DNA of 64,000 nucleotides from Flaccisagitta enflata (Eukaryota; Chaetognatha; Sagittoidea; Aphragmophora): NCBI GenBank assembly GCA_965153355.1, contig OZ231127.1, positions 46,810,001 to 46,874,000 of the forward strand, read 5' to 3'. Shown piece by piece: positions 50,488 to 62,522 of this stretch (position 1 is its first letter; each line of letters starts with the position of its first letter). The notes under the pieces were generated by a model. It saw only the letters and a program-made list of their open reading frames with translations, ran no database searches and was not told where the DNA came from. The position numbers and the translations under genes were made by a program.

Positions 50488-51449
50488 AAACAAGTAATTA
50501 CGAGCCGAGAAAGACTTTGCGGTGGATGACATGAGTCATCGTCGCCAGACTGGCATAGCTGCCTAAATCACGATGGAGTTTAGGGCGTGTGTGGGTGAGG
50601 GATCATCAGCCCAGCCCATGTCTGGGAGGCTCATCCGGCGCCAAGATGGAGATGTGACGGGCCGCTCTGGCTGTGGCTGGGTGGATATAGCGTGGTGCAA
50701 AAAAAGAGCGCATGAGCCTGTACATTAACTATAGATATGAATGATTGAAACTCTGACTTGTTATATTTACAAAGAGTTGTCATTATTCATATTTGGTTCT
50801 GATTATCCATGCTTTCATCTTTCCTCTTGTCAGTTATGTTGTCCATTTCCACTTACACATCAAAACACTGATTCGTCCACTCTGTCTATATGTACATATT
50901 ATTGTGCCAAAAATCCGTTCTTACTGCGTATCAGTTCTCATCTGAACATTCCAAAGCTTCCGTGGCGGCCGTCATTCCATCTCGCGAAAGTCGAAGTTAG
51001 CATCTTGGTGGCTAAATCAGGTCGAATGTCCGTCAGCAGCGTCTGAGCGAGGCCGGCGATATGTCAATGCGGATCCTTGGATGTCATGACTCTTCGCGGC
51101 TGACTGAGAAGGATCTGCATCGCGGCGTGTTGGGGTGAGAAGCTGATCGCGCTGGCGTTATTCGTGGGCCGTTCGTCGTCGGCAAAAATGGCGAAAGCGT
51201 CAACAAGGCGATGGGTGGAAAAATCGTGGCAGCCCATCCAGCGCCCCGTTGATCGCGTACTTCCCTCCGGTGGTGGTCATCAGAGATACGCGAGGTTGAG
51301 GCGGATCACCGATCAATGACGCCGGCGGACTTATCTCCACCACTTCATGCTGACGTCGTCATCATTGGATTTGCCCCCATCGCCTCGCCAATTCTGCCTT
51401 GATTTAAGTGCCGGCGTCACAAGCGATCAAGCGTCTGCTGCATGTCTAG

Positions 51450-53080
51450 CGGGAGAAAGTAGGTCAATGATGGGCAAGAGTGAGGGGATGGAAACAGAGG
51501 AGGTGTTGGTGAATGGGGCGGTGGAAAAAGACGTTGACCGGAAGTGGTTGCCTAAGGCGGCGGAAGAAGCGCGCGGATGCGGGGCGGGCGTTGGTGATGC
51601 CATTATCATCGGTCGTAATCCACGGAGGTATCTCTCCTCTTCAAAGAGTTTAAAAAACTTTCAGTGTGCCACAATAATCAAGCTCTCATGCGCTCATCAT
51701 CTAATCAGACAGAGCTTGGCTAGGAGACTCTGAAGCAAAAAATCCAAAGTAACAAAAGAAGGAGGGAGCATGATAAGGAGGTTAATTGCATGGTCCCGGC
51801 GAAGAGGAGGACGAATCCGCGGCTCGAAGCCTCCTGATGCAGCTGCAGCACCTGTCCGCAGCAACTTCGTCGGCGCTTCATAACTCCATAAGCCCGGTAT
51901 TTGTGCTAGACGCCAGCGCAGCTATCCGTGACGGTACTCACAAGCATCAGGAAGTGATCTGATAACGCCTGGATTGGTTCATCCCCCAAATCAGCAACAT
52001 AACAAGGTCTCGTGACATCACTCCCTCACAGCAATCGAAGATACGTCGGGAAAGAGCTCACAAGCGCGCAGTGTGAGTCAACAAAAGGGCCAGATCCCAA
52101 AAGCAAAGGCTCCCTGCAAGCACCTCCAGGCGCGCCCCCTGCAATAGCAACGCCCAAAGGCCAAGGAGAAGCTTCAGGTGGTTCGTCGACGGCAACGTCA
52201 GCAGCAACCCCGAAGCTGAATCAGGCGTATGGGGCAGCTGCAGCAAAAGGGAAGAAGACCAGGAGAGCTGGGAAGCATAAAGCAGCAGCAAAAGGAGGTT
52301 CTACTTGCGGTGCTTCGGCGTCCAGCTGTTAAACCTCAGAAGTCTCTAGTCAGCAAACAGAGGAAGCATCTTTGCTACTCTGTCAAATAAAAGCAGCGTT
52401 GAAGCCGAACTAGTTAGCGGTGCTTCAGCATCTGTTCCAGCTTGTGTAGCGCCTCGTCAGCAGACAGAGTCTGCCCAAGGTACACAGCAAGTGCAAAACC
52501 CGCCTCCACAGTCGGATCCAGCCTTTGATCCTGCGCATGACACCACGCCGAGTCATTTGCTACGAAGCTCTTCACGAAACCCCACTCAAGCCTCACGTGG
52601 GGTGTGGTGGGTATCACAAGGCTTAAAAAGAAGACACCCATGAAGTAAGCACCACATCGCGTCATGAGTTGAAGCGGCTAAGTCAGAAGTCTTAGGCAGG
52701 ATTCGTCGAGTATCCAAGGAGAGAGGCGATGCTTTGTCAAGCAGCAATAAGCCTGCGGACAGTGAGTGATCAAGAGCAATAGCGAAGTCGTGGAACTGGA
52801 AGCAGCTTGAAAAGGAGAAGCAGGCCTGTCGATGAGCTAAGAAGAAAGAGCGTGAGCGGCGCGAGGCGCTATGGCCGTCAATTCTGACTGTGCGTCACGC
52901 TGTCACTAAATTTCGACTGGCAGTGCAATGCAGCATCTCCGCCTCCAGCGTCTTCTCCCCTGCAGAAAAAAATCAGTCATAGATCTGTATAAAAAAGAAC
53001 CTAAACCTGAAATAGAAAAATGGAACCTGACCTTGGAAAAATCAGATATCCAGTTAAGTGCTGATTGGTGCCACATGATT
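51450..53080 (+). pseudogene. Unrecognised 3' ORF (ORF3), unit B
   Basis: Second copy of the 46546-48175 region. 51460-51733 matches the start (MGKSEGMETEEVLVNG side, SSSKSLKNFQCA). 52012-52332 matches the Lys/Ala/Pro-rich basic stretch (STKGPDPKSKG, GKKTRRAGKHKAA). The coiled-coil part near 52790-52830 is recognisable but frameshifted. It is more decayed than unit A. Confidence 0.5.
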
Positions 53081-53395
53081 GCTGTTCAATTTAACTACCG
53101 AGAATTGCAACATGGTAGGCATGCACTCATTCGCGAGATCGTCTTCCACCATCACATCCTCATCCCATCATTGGACAGGTGCACAGCCTGATGAAGCTAC
53201 CAAGGGCGTTAGAACCAACATCCACTTGAGGCCCTGTTAACTTGTAGCGTAAAAGTATCATAGTTTGGAAGGGTTGAAGTTGAGTTTTTGTGGTAGATTT
53301 GAATCTGTGTACGATAAGAACTTTACTAATCCATCTGCCCCTATTCTTTCTCTTTCTTTTTCTTCCCTTCGGGAAGAAGACATTCTCAGGTGGCT

Positions 53396-54078
53396 GTTCC
53401 ATGTGCACCATTCGATGCAGTCGCAATTGGCGACATCATTCATCGCCTTTCGCCCACGGACTGACGAGATGTTGGAGCCTCCGGGAGTGACCGCTGTCTC
53501 TGTAATGGAGAAGGCGCAGGTGATGGTGGTCGTTCCATGTCTGCTAATTTTTTTTCACATACAGATTCGTTTTATGTATGAATTGGTAACATTATTTGTC
53601 TTGTTTTGTTTGGTTCCTTGGAACATGTACACATTTTTGTTGTGTTTGTTTTAGACATAGTCTTTTGTCATTAATATAAGAGAATACTTTCGTATGACAT
53701 TATTTTAATAATATGCCCCATATTATTTTTCCCACTCTCAAGTCAATCCCAGGCCGTGCTCCAAAGGCAGTTCCCCCTCCCCCTTCCCTTTAACTTTTTC
53801 AGAACAGGCGCCTCAACCTCCTCGTCTTCGCCTCGTCTCCATCCGCGTCATCGTTGATCGTCAGCAGAGTACTGGTAGTGGATCCTTTCCGGTCAGGAAT
53901 CATCATTACGATGCAGTCGTCGATCTGTGTTGTGATAGTTAGGAGTAAGGATATGAAGTGATGGGCAAAGAGAGGAAGGGCAGGAGTTGTGTCTATAAAT
54001 TTTTTAAGGTAGTATCAGTTTTTAATGAGTTTACCCCCATTCCAAACTAGGTGTGATTTTTAAAAATTACGTGAAATT
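53396..54078 (+). other. BEL/Pao 3' untranslated region
   Basis: Follows the end of unit B, where GACATTCTCAGGTGG continues past the point at which unit A was joined to unit B. No coding motif is seen. Confidence 0.5.
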
Positions 54079-54095
54079 CCAAAAATGGGGCAGAA
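54079..54095 (+). promoter_or_regulatory. Putative polypurine tract
   Basis: AAAAATGGGGCAGAA lies directly before the 3' LTR, the position of the plus-strand primer in LTR elements. Confidence 0.5.
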
Positions 54096-54997
54096 TGTTA
54101 AATATTATGTCCGTCCGTTTATTAAGTAATGTGTGCTTTTGTTTCTTTTGCGTGCTTTTAGCTTTTCTTCTTTTGTATTCAATGCCAAAACCGTGTCTTT
54201 TGTTTCTTGTAATTTTACATAATGAGCGCTAGATGGGTAACCATGTAGTTGCGCCTTGTATTTTGTGCCATTTGTTTTGATTACGTAGACAAACATAAGT
54301 AACTCGTCTTAATGTCATCCACTTTTGGATTGATCGTTTTATTTATTTACGGCATTGCTTCCTAAAGTGGTTGATTGATTTTCGTGTTTGATTGAATGCG
54401 CCCTTGGGGGTCACTAATTTCAATAATCTCTCATCTTTTTGTTGCAGATAAACTTGTAAACGGACAATTAACATTAATTTGACATAAACAGACTGTGGAT
54501 TCAAATCAACAAAAGTAGACCTAAAAGTAGGTTTTATAGGCAATCTTTGTTTTTTATTAACGTTGTTTTATCTTGTCTTCCGGTCTGTTATTCTTGTCTT
54601 TTTGCATTTTGCATTTTTATATGATTTAACATGGTTTTTATCGCTTGCCCGATCAGCTTACTATGAGGATGATATGGATGAATCTAATGGGATGGGGCAG
54701 AGGCAGAACAGTATTATCCAGGTAACAAATCTGAAAGAAGGAGTGTTTTTATGTTGTCATGTGCTGTTTCTGTCTATTTATTGTGTCCTATCTCGATTTC
54801 ATGTTATCTTTGCGTTTAGCAGTCACCATTACCTTCACTTTCCTCATTTTCCCCCTCTCTTCCCAGTTGTTGAAATTTTATGGAATAAACTTGAGGCAGT
54901 CGCCTTCCTATTTTCAATCGGCCAACTTTCTTTCACAAATGCGTCAGTCAGATAGGCAGCTCATAGTGCCAATTGAAACTAAGTGGCGTCAAACATA
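54096..54997 (+). mobile_element. BEL/Pao element, 3' LTR
   Basis: 902 bp, partner of 37007-37910. Starts TGTTAA and ends AAACATA. AATAAA lies at 54884-54889. The scattered differences between the LTRs show the insertion is not recent. Confidence 0.9.
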
Positions 54998-55002
54998 AAT
55001 TG
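54998..55002. repeat. Target-site duplication, right (AATTG)
   Basis: Exact match to 37002-37006. Confidence 0.85.
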
Positions 55003-55464
55003 CATGGAAAACGTGAGATGTTATACACATAAAAACCAGAATCTGTCTCTGAATGCAAAATTTTGCATTTCAAAGAACATGGCTATATTATTTCTTAAAG
55101 TCTTTGACTAGAGGCCGTATTTTCAAATAAAATTGCAGGTCAGAATAATTCGGTTTTTTTACGTGAGAAATGTCAATGCACTTGAATCAATCTTTATTAA
55201 AAATCTATCAATTTCGCATCCTTTTTCTCCATTTCTAAATGGTACAGAAAACCTTTCTACTAAAAATTGATGATTACCAACCACAAATCCTTTATCTCAA
55301 TAAAAAATCTTTGAATATACGAAATAAAAAATATCGTATAAATCGTTTTGACATGTCAAATTTTGTATTCGTTTGCACTGTGACATATATATCGTACCGT
55401 TGGCTGATCCAATGTACTGCTCATAAACAAAATAGTGCAGGCAATAATCAGTTGCTCAAATTTC
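55003..55464. other. No gene recognised
   Basis: Contains an arm similar to the 24008-24144 foldback (TGCAAAATTTTGCATTTC). The 75-bp block at 55386-55463 (ATCGTACCGTTGGCTG...) recurs at 56636-56710. Confidence 0.5.
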
Positions 55465-55664
55465 AGCCGACTCTACACTCCGCTTTGTCCATCCGTCTGT
55501 CCGTTGGTTGGTCAGTTGGTTCGTCACACCTTTTTTTATTAATTCTATTTCTATAAGTCATTTTAGATCAGTTAAGAGTATTATAAGTCATTCTAAGTCA
55601 TTCTAAGTCATTCCAAGTCATTCTAAATGTAAGTCTCGCACGCGACTTATAAGTGTTGGCCTTG
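55465..55664 (-). repeat. THR copy, AAGTCATTTT subfamily
   Basis: The hairpin is truncated to CCGACTCTACACTCCGC. GTCCGTTGGTTGG, then TAAGTCATTC units, and CTCGCACGCGACTTATAAGT with GGCCTTG at the 5' end. Confidence 0.75.
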
Positions 55665-56514
55665 TATTTTATATTTTTCTAACAAAATGAGTTAATGTCT
55701 CAGGTACAAAAAGAATTAAAGGGTCTAGAAATGGGGAAGGAAATCAAAGGGTCAGAAAGTGGGGGGAGAGCTAGAGTAAATGGAGATTTTAAACTTTTAG
55801 TAGAGCCTAAAAATGATATTTCATTACTACAACATAAATCTATACTACTATCTAGAACATAAGTATATCGACAGTATGGGGATTGGGTTATTTAGCAGTA
55901 TAGGAATCATAGAAAAACCGCCAAAACATGTCAGATACTTAATACTATGTCTTTGGGTTTCAACACATATTTGTATGTGGATTTTCTAAGCTCTTTAGCA
56001 CAAATGCTTTGTATAAATGCATGATAACTATCCCTCATAAAATTTTATTTGAAAAATTCCTTAGTGTATGCCATGTTCTCCCTTTTGCTTCAGTTGCAAT
56101 CCCAATGATTCAGAGAGGTTGAAATCAACCAAGATGATGTAGCAAAGGTGCTGGGCGCTGTAATTAGGACCAAAAATAGGGTGGAAAAAACCTCCAATCT
56201 ATCTGAAAGGAGACTTAGTAACTTGTAAAGAAACTAGATGCATTTTTTTGGCCATTTTCTAATTGAAGTATCAATTTTGTTTTGCCTGTCAATTCTAAAC
56301 GCCTTGAGCTAAAAGGATGCGGTTTGCGGCATTAGGTCAGAAATTCGAAATAGTTTCAGAATCTCACTGATTTTTATATAAATTTTTTATTCTTAACAGA
56401 GTTATAGCTTAAAATGCCTGTCGATATACATATGTTCTAGATAGTAATACACCCATAGAATTACGCATATCCTCTAATATGTTATACATCATTATTGTAA
56501 ACTTGTAATCTTTT
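55665..56514. other. No gene recognised
   Basis: AT-rich, unassigned. 55700-55780 resembles the inverse of about 23640-23730. Confidence 0.4.
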
Positions 56515-56636
56515 CATGCTTTGTCCTGTATCCAGAGCTCCAAAATCTGCCACATCCGACTGACTGAAATTTGAGACCCACTTTTCTTAATGGTAAAAAC
56601 CATAAACAATCTGTGGACAAAACCTTAAAGGTATAT
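56515..56636 (+). repeat. Duplicated unique-looking segment, copy 2
   Basis: Near-identical to 36671-36793 and directly joined here to the block shared with 55386-55463, so two different duplications meet. Confidence 0.85.
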
Positions 56637-57330
56637 ATATCGTACCATTGGCTGATCCAATGTACTGCTCATAAACATAATAGTGCAGGCAATAATCAGT
56701 TGCTCAAATTACACTGAATGATTCCTATAATTTTCTACATTGAATCTCTCACAAATCAAGACCGACTGAATTTCCAGACCGACTTTTTTCCAAATCAATA
56801 AACGTCGTGGGTGTGGCGTCCATGCCTGTATCATCAATTGATCAAATTTGGTAGACAGTGTGTCGCTTTAGTATTCCAATCGTCTCATTCCTTATCAACA
56901 CTCGACGTCACTGCACCTGGCAACACATTTTTTTCCTCCCTTTTATGGATAATTCAAAAATACGGAATTCTCTCTCCCATTCCTCCCTTGTGAATTTTGA
57001 ATACCGGCGAAAAAAAAGATGGTTTCCTGCAGCCCACATGTGCAGAATAAATTGCATTTCCAAAGGAGGAAGAAAAACGATGCAATGATGAAACGATTAT
57101 AACAATAAATTTGCATAGTGTGAAAGAAAGGAATTGTAGATGAATTTGTGTTTGCTGAGCATGAGGATGGTTGTGAAAGGTTTGGATTGAACAGTTTATT
57201 GAACACTAGCCCTTATTATATTTGGATTTTACAGTAATGTTGTCAAACTCATAAATGCAGGAAAGGAAAGGAATGATTCCATTTACGCGTGAATATATGA
57301 GTGAACTGGTAGTACTGGACTGTCTGTGCA

Positions 57331-57333
<3 letters not shown>

Positions 57334-57400
<67 letters not shown>
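57334..57400. repeat. (TG)n microsatellite
   Basis: Short uninterrupted run, flanked by CACGTG on both sides. Confidence 0.95.
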
Positions 57401-57403
<3 letters not shown>

Positions 57404-57479
57404 ACGTGTGTTTATCTATGAGTGCGACCATGCTTGTCATAACTTTTGTAAGTCAGGGAAGGGTTGTGGAGAGGGAGGG

Positions 57480-57740
57480 TCACCCCGTCTGAGATGGAGG
57501 GCCCGGGCCTCAGGGGGGCTCAGCGCCCTCTCAGGTCCAAAATTAGCTTTCTCAAGCCCACTGAGGCCCTAAATCAGCGTTGTCAGGCCAAAAATCAACC
57601 ATTTGACACCTGAAATTAGCCCTCTCAAACCTAAAATCGGACCACTTGGGTCTCAATTCAGCCCTCAAAATAACCCTCTCAGGTCTGAAATCTGCCCTCA
57701 TCCCTGATCTCATTACTGAGCTCCAATCAATCAAATGTGC
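57480..57740. repeat. Degenerate CCCTCTCAGGTC minisatellite
   Basis: Loose units of about 20 bp such as AGCCCTCTCAAACCTAAAAT. No coding support. Confidence 0.6.
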
Positions 57741-57920
57741 TTTTTCAGGACATCAAAAAGAAAGGAGTAGGGGGCCCACGGCAATGGGGGCCACTATTTC
57801 TTTCCACGGCCCTGAGTCAGGGTGCAGGGATGGTTTTCCAGCGTCTCATTCATCATAAATCGGCATTCTAAAGGGTCACCATGGTTGATATAATTTTTTT
57901 CAACCATCATGACTTTACAG

Positions 57921-58020
57921 GTTCTGAGGGGGCGGAGATGCCAGTTGACAAGCGAAGTTGCAAAGGATGGTTGGGAAAATGTCGCCGCCAAGATCATCTT
58001 TGCTGCAACCAACGATGCAG
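57921..58020 (+). CDS. Exon of a secreted cysteine-rich peptide precursor
   Basis: Bounded by GACTTTACAG and GTACGTCA, strong acceptor and donor. Read with phase 1 at the start and phase 2 at the end it is open. It encodes a short acidic stretch, then Val-Asp-Lys-Arg (a dibasic convertase site), Ser, and five cysteines spaced C-x6-C-x6-CC-x3-C before the donor. This layout (pro-region, Lys-Arg, cysteine-rich mature part) is typical of secreted defensin-like and knottin/toxin-like precursors. The phase-2 end fits either terminal exon, 58473-58506 or 61848-61881, each adding three cysteines. Upstream, the phase-1 start is compatible with 551-656. The signal-peptide exon was not found. Another open frame exists in the exon, but only this one continues sensibly into both terminal exons. 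Family and activity are unknown. Confidence 0.65.
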
Positions 58021-58472
58021 GTACGTCAGCAGACCCATCAACCGACGAACCAACTTATACTTATCAACCAACTCATTCTACTCCCAGTTTTCTCCACCAC
58101 ATAACAAACGTCCTTGCTTTGATGAAAATCCACGCTTTGTCGGTATCTTAGACAGCAAAGGCAATGTGGCAAAAAAGTGGAAGTCAAAATGGAGATGCAG
58201 ATGCTTGCTAGATAGTCAAGAGGGGAGACGAGTAAACGAGGGAAGAGAAATCGCTAATATTCGCTCAAAAGCAATGGCTTTGAAAATAGAATTGTGCTGG
58301 GGGTAAGATTCAGAATTCTAAATGGGATTTTAACGCGAACAAGATATCCTCGTAAAAAATGATAGATGACATCCCTTTAAAGCAAGATGTCATAGTTTGT
58401 CTTCGTTCCATGTCAAATAGTTTGAACCGTTTTGCATACTTTCAACACCCCCCCCTTTCTTTGCGCCTACAG

Positions 58473-58506
58473 ATGTGGATTTAAAAATCAATATTGCTGT
58501 CTGTAA
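58473..58506 (+). CDS. Terminal exon B1 of the cysteine-rich peptide gene
   Basis: Preceded by a C/T-rich tract and CGCCTACAG. Its first base completes an Arg codon with the AG left by the 57921-58020 exon. Ten codons follow, with cysteines at codons 1, 8 and 9, then TAA at 58504-58506. Joined to the upstream exon this gives eight cysteines, C-x6-C-x6-CC-x3-C-x-C-x6-CC, an even number as expected for disulfides. The partner exon 61848-61881 encodes the same residues except one Lys/Arg exchange. Confidence 0.7.
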
Positions 58507-59247
<741 letters not shown>

Positions 59248-59294
59248 GGGTGCTTCACATAGCAAATAAACAACTTTTGCTATGTGAAGCACCC
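59248..59294. repeat. Perfect 19-bp inverted repeat
   Basis: GGGTGCTTCACATAGCAAA and its exact complement are separated by 9 bp. It may be a hairpin or a very short foldback. Confidence 0.85.
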
Positions 59295-59990
59295 TAACGC
59301 TGTGGGCATATGAACAAGCAGCTGCTGCTTTTTGCTTGAGCGGGGCACAGTGGGCAGCGCAAGCAGTATGGGCATGGTTTGAAGGCGCTTGAGCTATTAT
59401 GACGAAGACCATCGCCAATAATTGCAACTGAATAAAATCGAAATAAGTAACGCAATACGCATGCACATACATTATCTAAAAGTACTCGTTTTACACCGTG
59501 CATTTTCTTGCTGAAATTAACACTATTTTCTTTTCTTATGTATTCTTTATTTTGTTAAAAAAAATCGACAATTTTTTTTCTCATATTGTTAGTTTATGTT
59601 ACGTTTGGCAAGATGGTGCACCGTATGGCACTGTACTCACTTGCTATTCACTCCATACAAGTTACAGTTCACCTCCTTTGAATTCAAACATTCCAGCTCA
59701 AAGACAGCTGTGCCGAGAAACAACCAGTGCGCAAATGTACATATTTCTTGTTGCTCAATCTATATGATATATATGATACAAATTTATTCATGATCCCGGT
59801 AACTCAATTTATACCCCAACTGAACTATCAACAGGTTAAATGTTCATAGCAAAACTAATTTTTGAGCTTAAGGTAGAAAGCATAAAGGCGTAAACAATCT
59901 AAGCCATGAAAACCCAAAGGCGTTAGCCATTTTGTCAGCTCACTTAAAGAAATGTGATCTTCACCATACGTCATTTATTTTTCCAAAATC
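59295..59990. other. No gene recognised
   Basis: Short frames only, without motif or splice support. Confidence 0.4.
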
Positions 59991-60706
59991 AAAACAAGGC
60001 CGGATACACGGCTACCGAAAACGCGTGCTTTTTGGCAGGGGGCCAAGGGCAGTTATGCAAAAACTGTCCATGAATACCAAAGAAGCAAAGTGTGACGGAC
60101 CAACCAATATACAGTAGATCTCGTCTAGACTTGAGATAACGGGGGCAAGCATTGTAGATTAACAAATAAAGCAAGGGGATTGATATTTAGAACATAGATT
60201 AATTAAATGATGATTTATTGCCCATAATGGTTGGAACGCATTTTATTAACGCTTAATTTGAGAAATTTTGAGGAACATTGCAAATCACTGCTACAACTTT
60301 CCCACAGCAGGTTCTGTAAGAATGTCGCTCGTTTAGCGGTTGCTAGGGGTTGTCACACATGGATACGTTCCCTAGCAACGGCCAAACGAGCGATATTCTT
60401 ACAGCAAATACTGTGGGAAAGTTGTAGCAAATTTAATTTTAAGCAATGTTCCCTCAAAAAATTTCTCAAAATATTGATACTTTAGTGTAAATACATGGAA
60501 ATGCGTTTCCATGGCAACCAAGTATCATGGGGAATAAATCATTCCTTTGTTAATTTATATTCTAAATATCAGCCCTCTAGTTTCATTTGTTCTTCCATAG
60601 TGCTTGCCCCCGTTATCTCAAGTCTAGACGAGATCTACTGTACCTTCATTGACCGACCAACCGACGGACATAGCGAGTTATAAAGCCGCGTGTACGCAAC
60701 TAAAAA
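59991..60706 (+). repeat. THR copy interrupted by a foldback
   Basis: AAAACAAGGCCGGATACACGG start. The array is broken at CCAACCAATA, the foldback 60112-60640 is inserted, then CATTGACCGACCAACCGACGG and a decayed hairpin AGCCGCGTGTACGCAACT followed by AAAAA. Confidence 0.8.
60112..60640. mobile_element. Foldback Tc1/mariner-type element, copy 2
   Basis: Same TIRs as 10181-10661 (CAGTAGATCTCGTCTAGACT), TA on both sides, 529 bp. Most of its left arm is retained (ATTTATTGCCCATAATGG pairs with CATGGGGAATAAAT). The central spacer near 60350 lies in the opposite orientation to copy 1. Confidence 0.85.
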
Positions 60707-61263
60707 ATAAAAAATTCATGCGAAAAATTATGAAGAATTTCAAAAACATGTGCAAAGAACAGCCTCAGTTACTGTTACTTTCAATGAATATTGGGCAGAT
60801 ATAAGCATCTATTCACTTTATCAACCAAGTAATTGTCGCTTCACTCTTTGGACCCAAAGTTTTAGTCGCATTTATAAAACAAAACGAAAGTAAATCACAG
60901 GCGCTTTGACCATTTTCATTGGGAAGTAACGTTACTACCCAAAAAAAGACACAAACTATCACCCAATGTTGTCCCAAAATACTTGATTTACTTACACATG
61001 GATGTAGGGAAGCGTAATCTATAGCGCCTACAGGGGCATTTATATGCAAAACAACTTTTTTTTTCATAATGTGTCAAGAAAATCTTTTTAAGTATCTCGT
61101 GAGCTTGATAAGACGGCGAGCATTTGATGTCGCAATTTAGCGTTTCGCCCCATTTTTTCAACTGAAGTTGAACAGTTATCATGTAGCAGATATTTTCATG
61201 AAATTAATTGTCTCCAGAAATACTCTGTGAGTATGTCTTTGTCAGATGCTGACCTCAAAAAAA
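60707..61263. other. No gene recognised
   Basis: Unassigned sequence. Confidence 0.4.
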
Positions 61264-61532
61264 CCTTTTTATTAGCAATTCACAAGAGAAAAGCAAAGAA
61301 AAAAAAGGAGTTTTAGTGAAATGTTGCTTACATTTCTTATCTCATAGCTACTGTTAAAATTATAAGACTGTCAAATGCAAGGAAATTTTGCATTTTCAAA
61401 AACATAGCCGCCTCTGTTATCAATTTTGGAAGGCGGCTATGTTCTTCATTTCTGTGTTTTTTTATTTTCTATGCAAAGTAATAATTTTAACAAGCCTCCT
61501 ATCAGTGAACAAATGTCAAATTTTGAATATTT
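61264..61532 (-). repeat. Dispersed repeat with conserved hairpin, copy 2
   Basis: Inverse of 34290-34550. The hairpin AACATAGCCGCC / GGCGGCTATGTT lies at 61402-61443. Confidence 0.8.
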
Positions 61533-61847
61533 TCAAGTGATAATATATATTTAATGGTTGCTTCACTTGCTTCTTTGTCCTATTTGAATGCAAATTTTGC
61601 AATGAAATACTGTGATATACTGAAATAATTCTTTTTTTGTTATTTTTCATTTTCATAGTCATAAAATTTTTTATTTTGTCCCCTGCTGACACACTAAATC
61701 TTGCCGTTGGATGCTCGCCGTCTTAAGCAATTGTCAATTGAGTGCCGATAGCATATACCCTACATCCATGGTCATGGATAGCGCAAAAACTGAACTCTCA
61801 TTTCTTCTCTCACTGTTTTCTATTTTTTTCTTTCTCAATTTTAACAG

Positions 61848-61881
61848 GTGCGGCTTCCGCAATCAATATTGCTGCTTATGA
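61848..61881 (+). CDS. Terminal exon B2 of the cysteine-rich peptide gene
   Basis: Preceded by a long pyrimidine tract and TTTTAACAG. The first base completes an Arg codon with the phase-2 end of 57921-58020, then ten codons with cysteines at 1, 8 and 9 and a TGA stop (61879-61881). Compared with B1, six codons (including the split Arg) differ silently, one changes Lys to Arg, and the stop is TGA instead of TAA. This is the pattern of purifying selection. It may be an alternative last exon or the surviving end of a duplicated gene, since no second copy of the upstream exon was seen between 58507 and 61847. Confidence 0.7.
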
Positions 61882-62430
61882 AAGTAGTAGGTGGCCAATA
61901 GTCCATCATTCTTTATTTGGCTTTTAATTTCTTTAACGCGTAAGTAAAGATTGGAACTTGGCCACCACGACATCAAGCGAAACATCTCGCGCGGACAAAC
62001 AAAAAAAAAAAAGGACAATAAACAAAAGGGACAAAAAAGAAGGACGTCCATGAAGAAATTCAAATTAGATTACCGTCATAAATCAATCTCAGATTATTTG
62101 TATTTTAAAACGTTAAGAATGATATTGAAAATGGCACTGCGCACTTCTAGTGGTTGTTTTAGACATTGAATTATTCAAGGTGATTGACAACATAATTGGA
62201 TAAGATTCTGAAATTGCACTCATTGTGTCTGTTTGTAACTTAATATTTCCCAAGTATGTTAGTTACCGTAGAGATTCTGTACCACGTATTGTATGTCCTT
62301 GATATTGATAGTGAGCCTCGTGACCTCTCTGTTTTGTGTCTTTTACTGCGTGTAATCACTCCCTTGTGGGTATAAATGAATGGTTGTAAGAAGTCTTTTG
62401 TTTTTAAGACTTTTTAAGCGGTTTTTTAGA
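61882..62430. other. 3' flank, no further gene
   Basis: Follows B2. An AATAAA lies near 62017. A-rich tract at 62007-62030. Confidence 0.4.
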
Positions 62431-62432
62431 TC

Positions 62433-62522
62433 AGGGTTAGGGGTGGGTTTAGGGTTAGGGCTGGGGTTGGGGATGGTCTTAGGGTCAGTGTTAGGGACAG
62501 GATGAGTGTTAGGGCCAAGGGT
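62433..62522. repeat. Degenerate TTAGGG-like tract
   Basis: GGGTTTAGGGTTAGGGCTGGGG and related units over about 85 bp (quoted here in part). It resembles decayed interstitial telomere repeats, which is inference. Confidence 0.5.

Noticed and set aside
57909-58151. Alternative frame through the 57921-58020 exon
   Set aside because: It is open across the exon, but it does not give the same C-terminus through both terminal exons and does not use the Lys-Arg plus cysteine layout.
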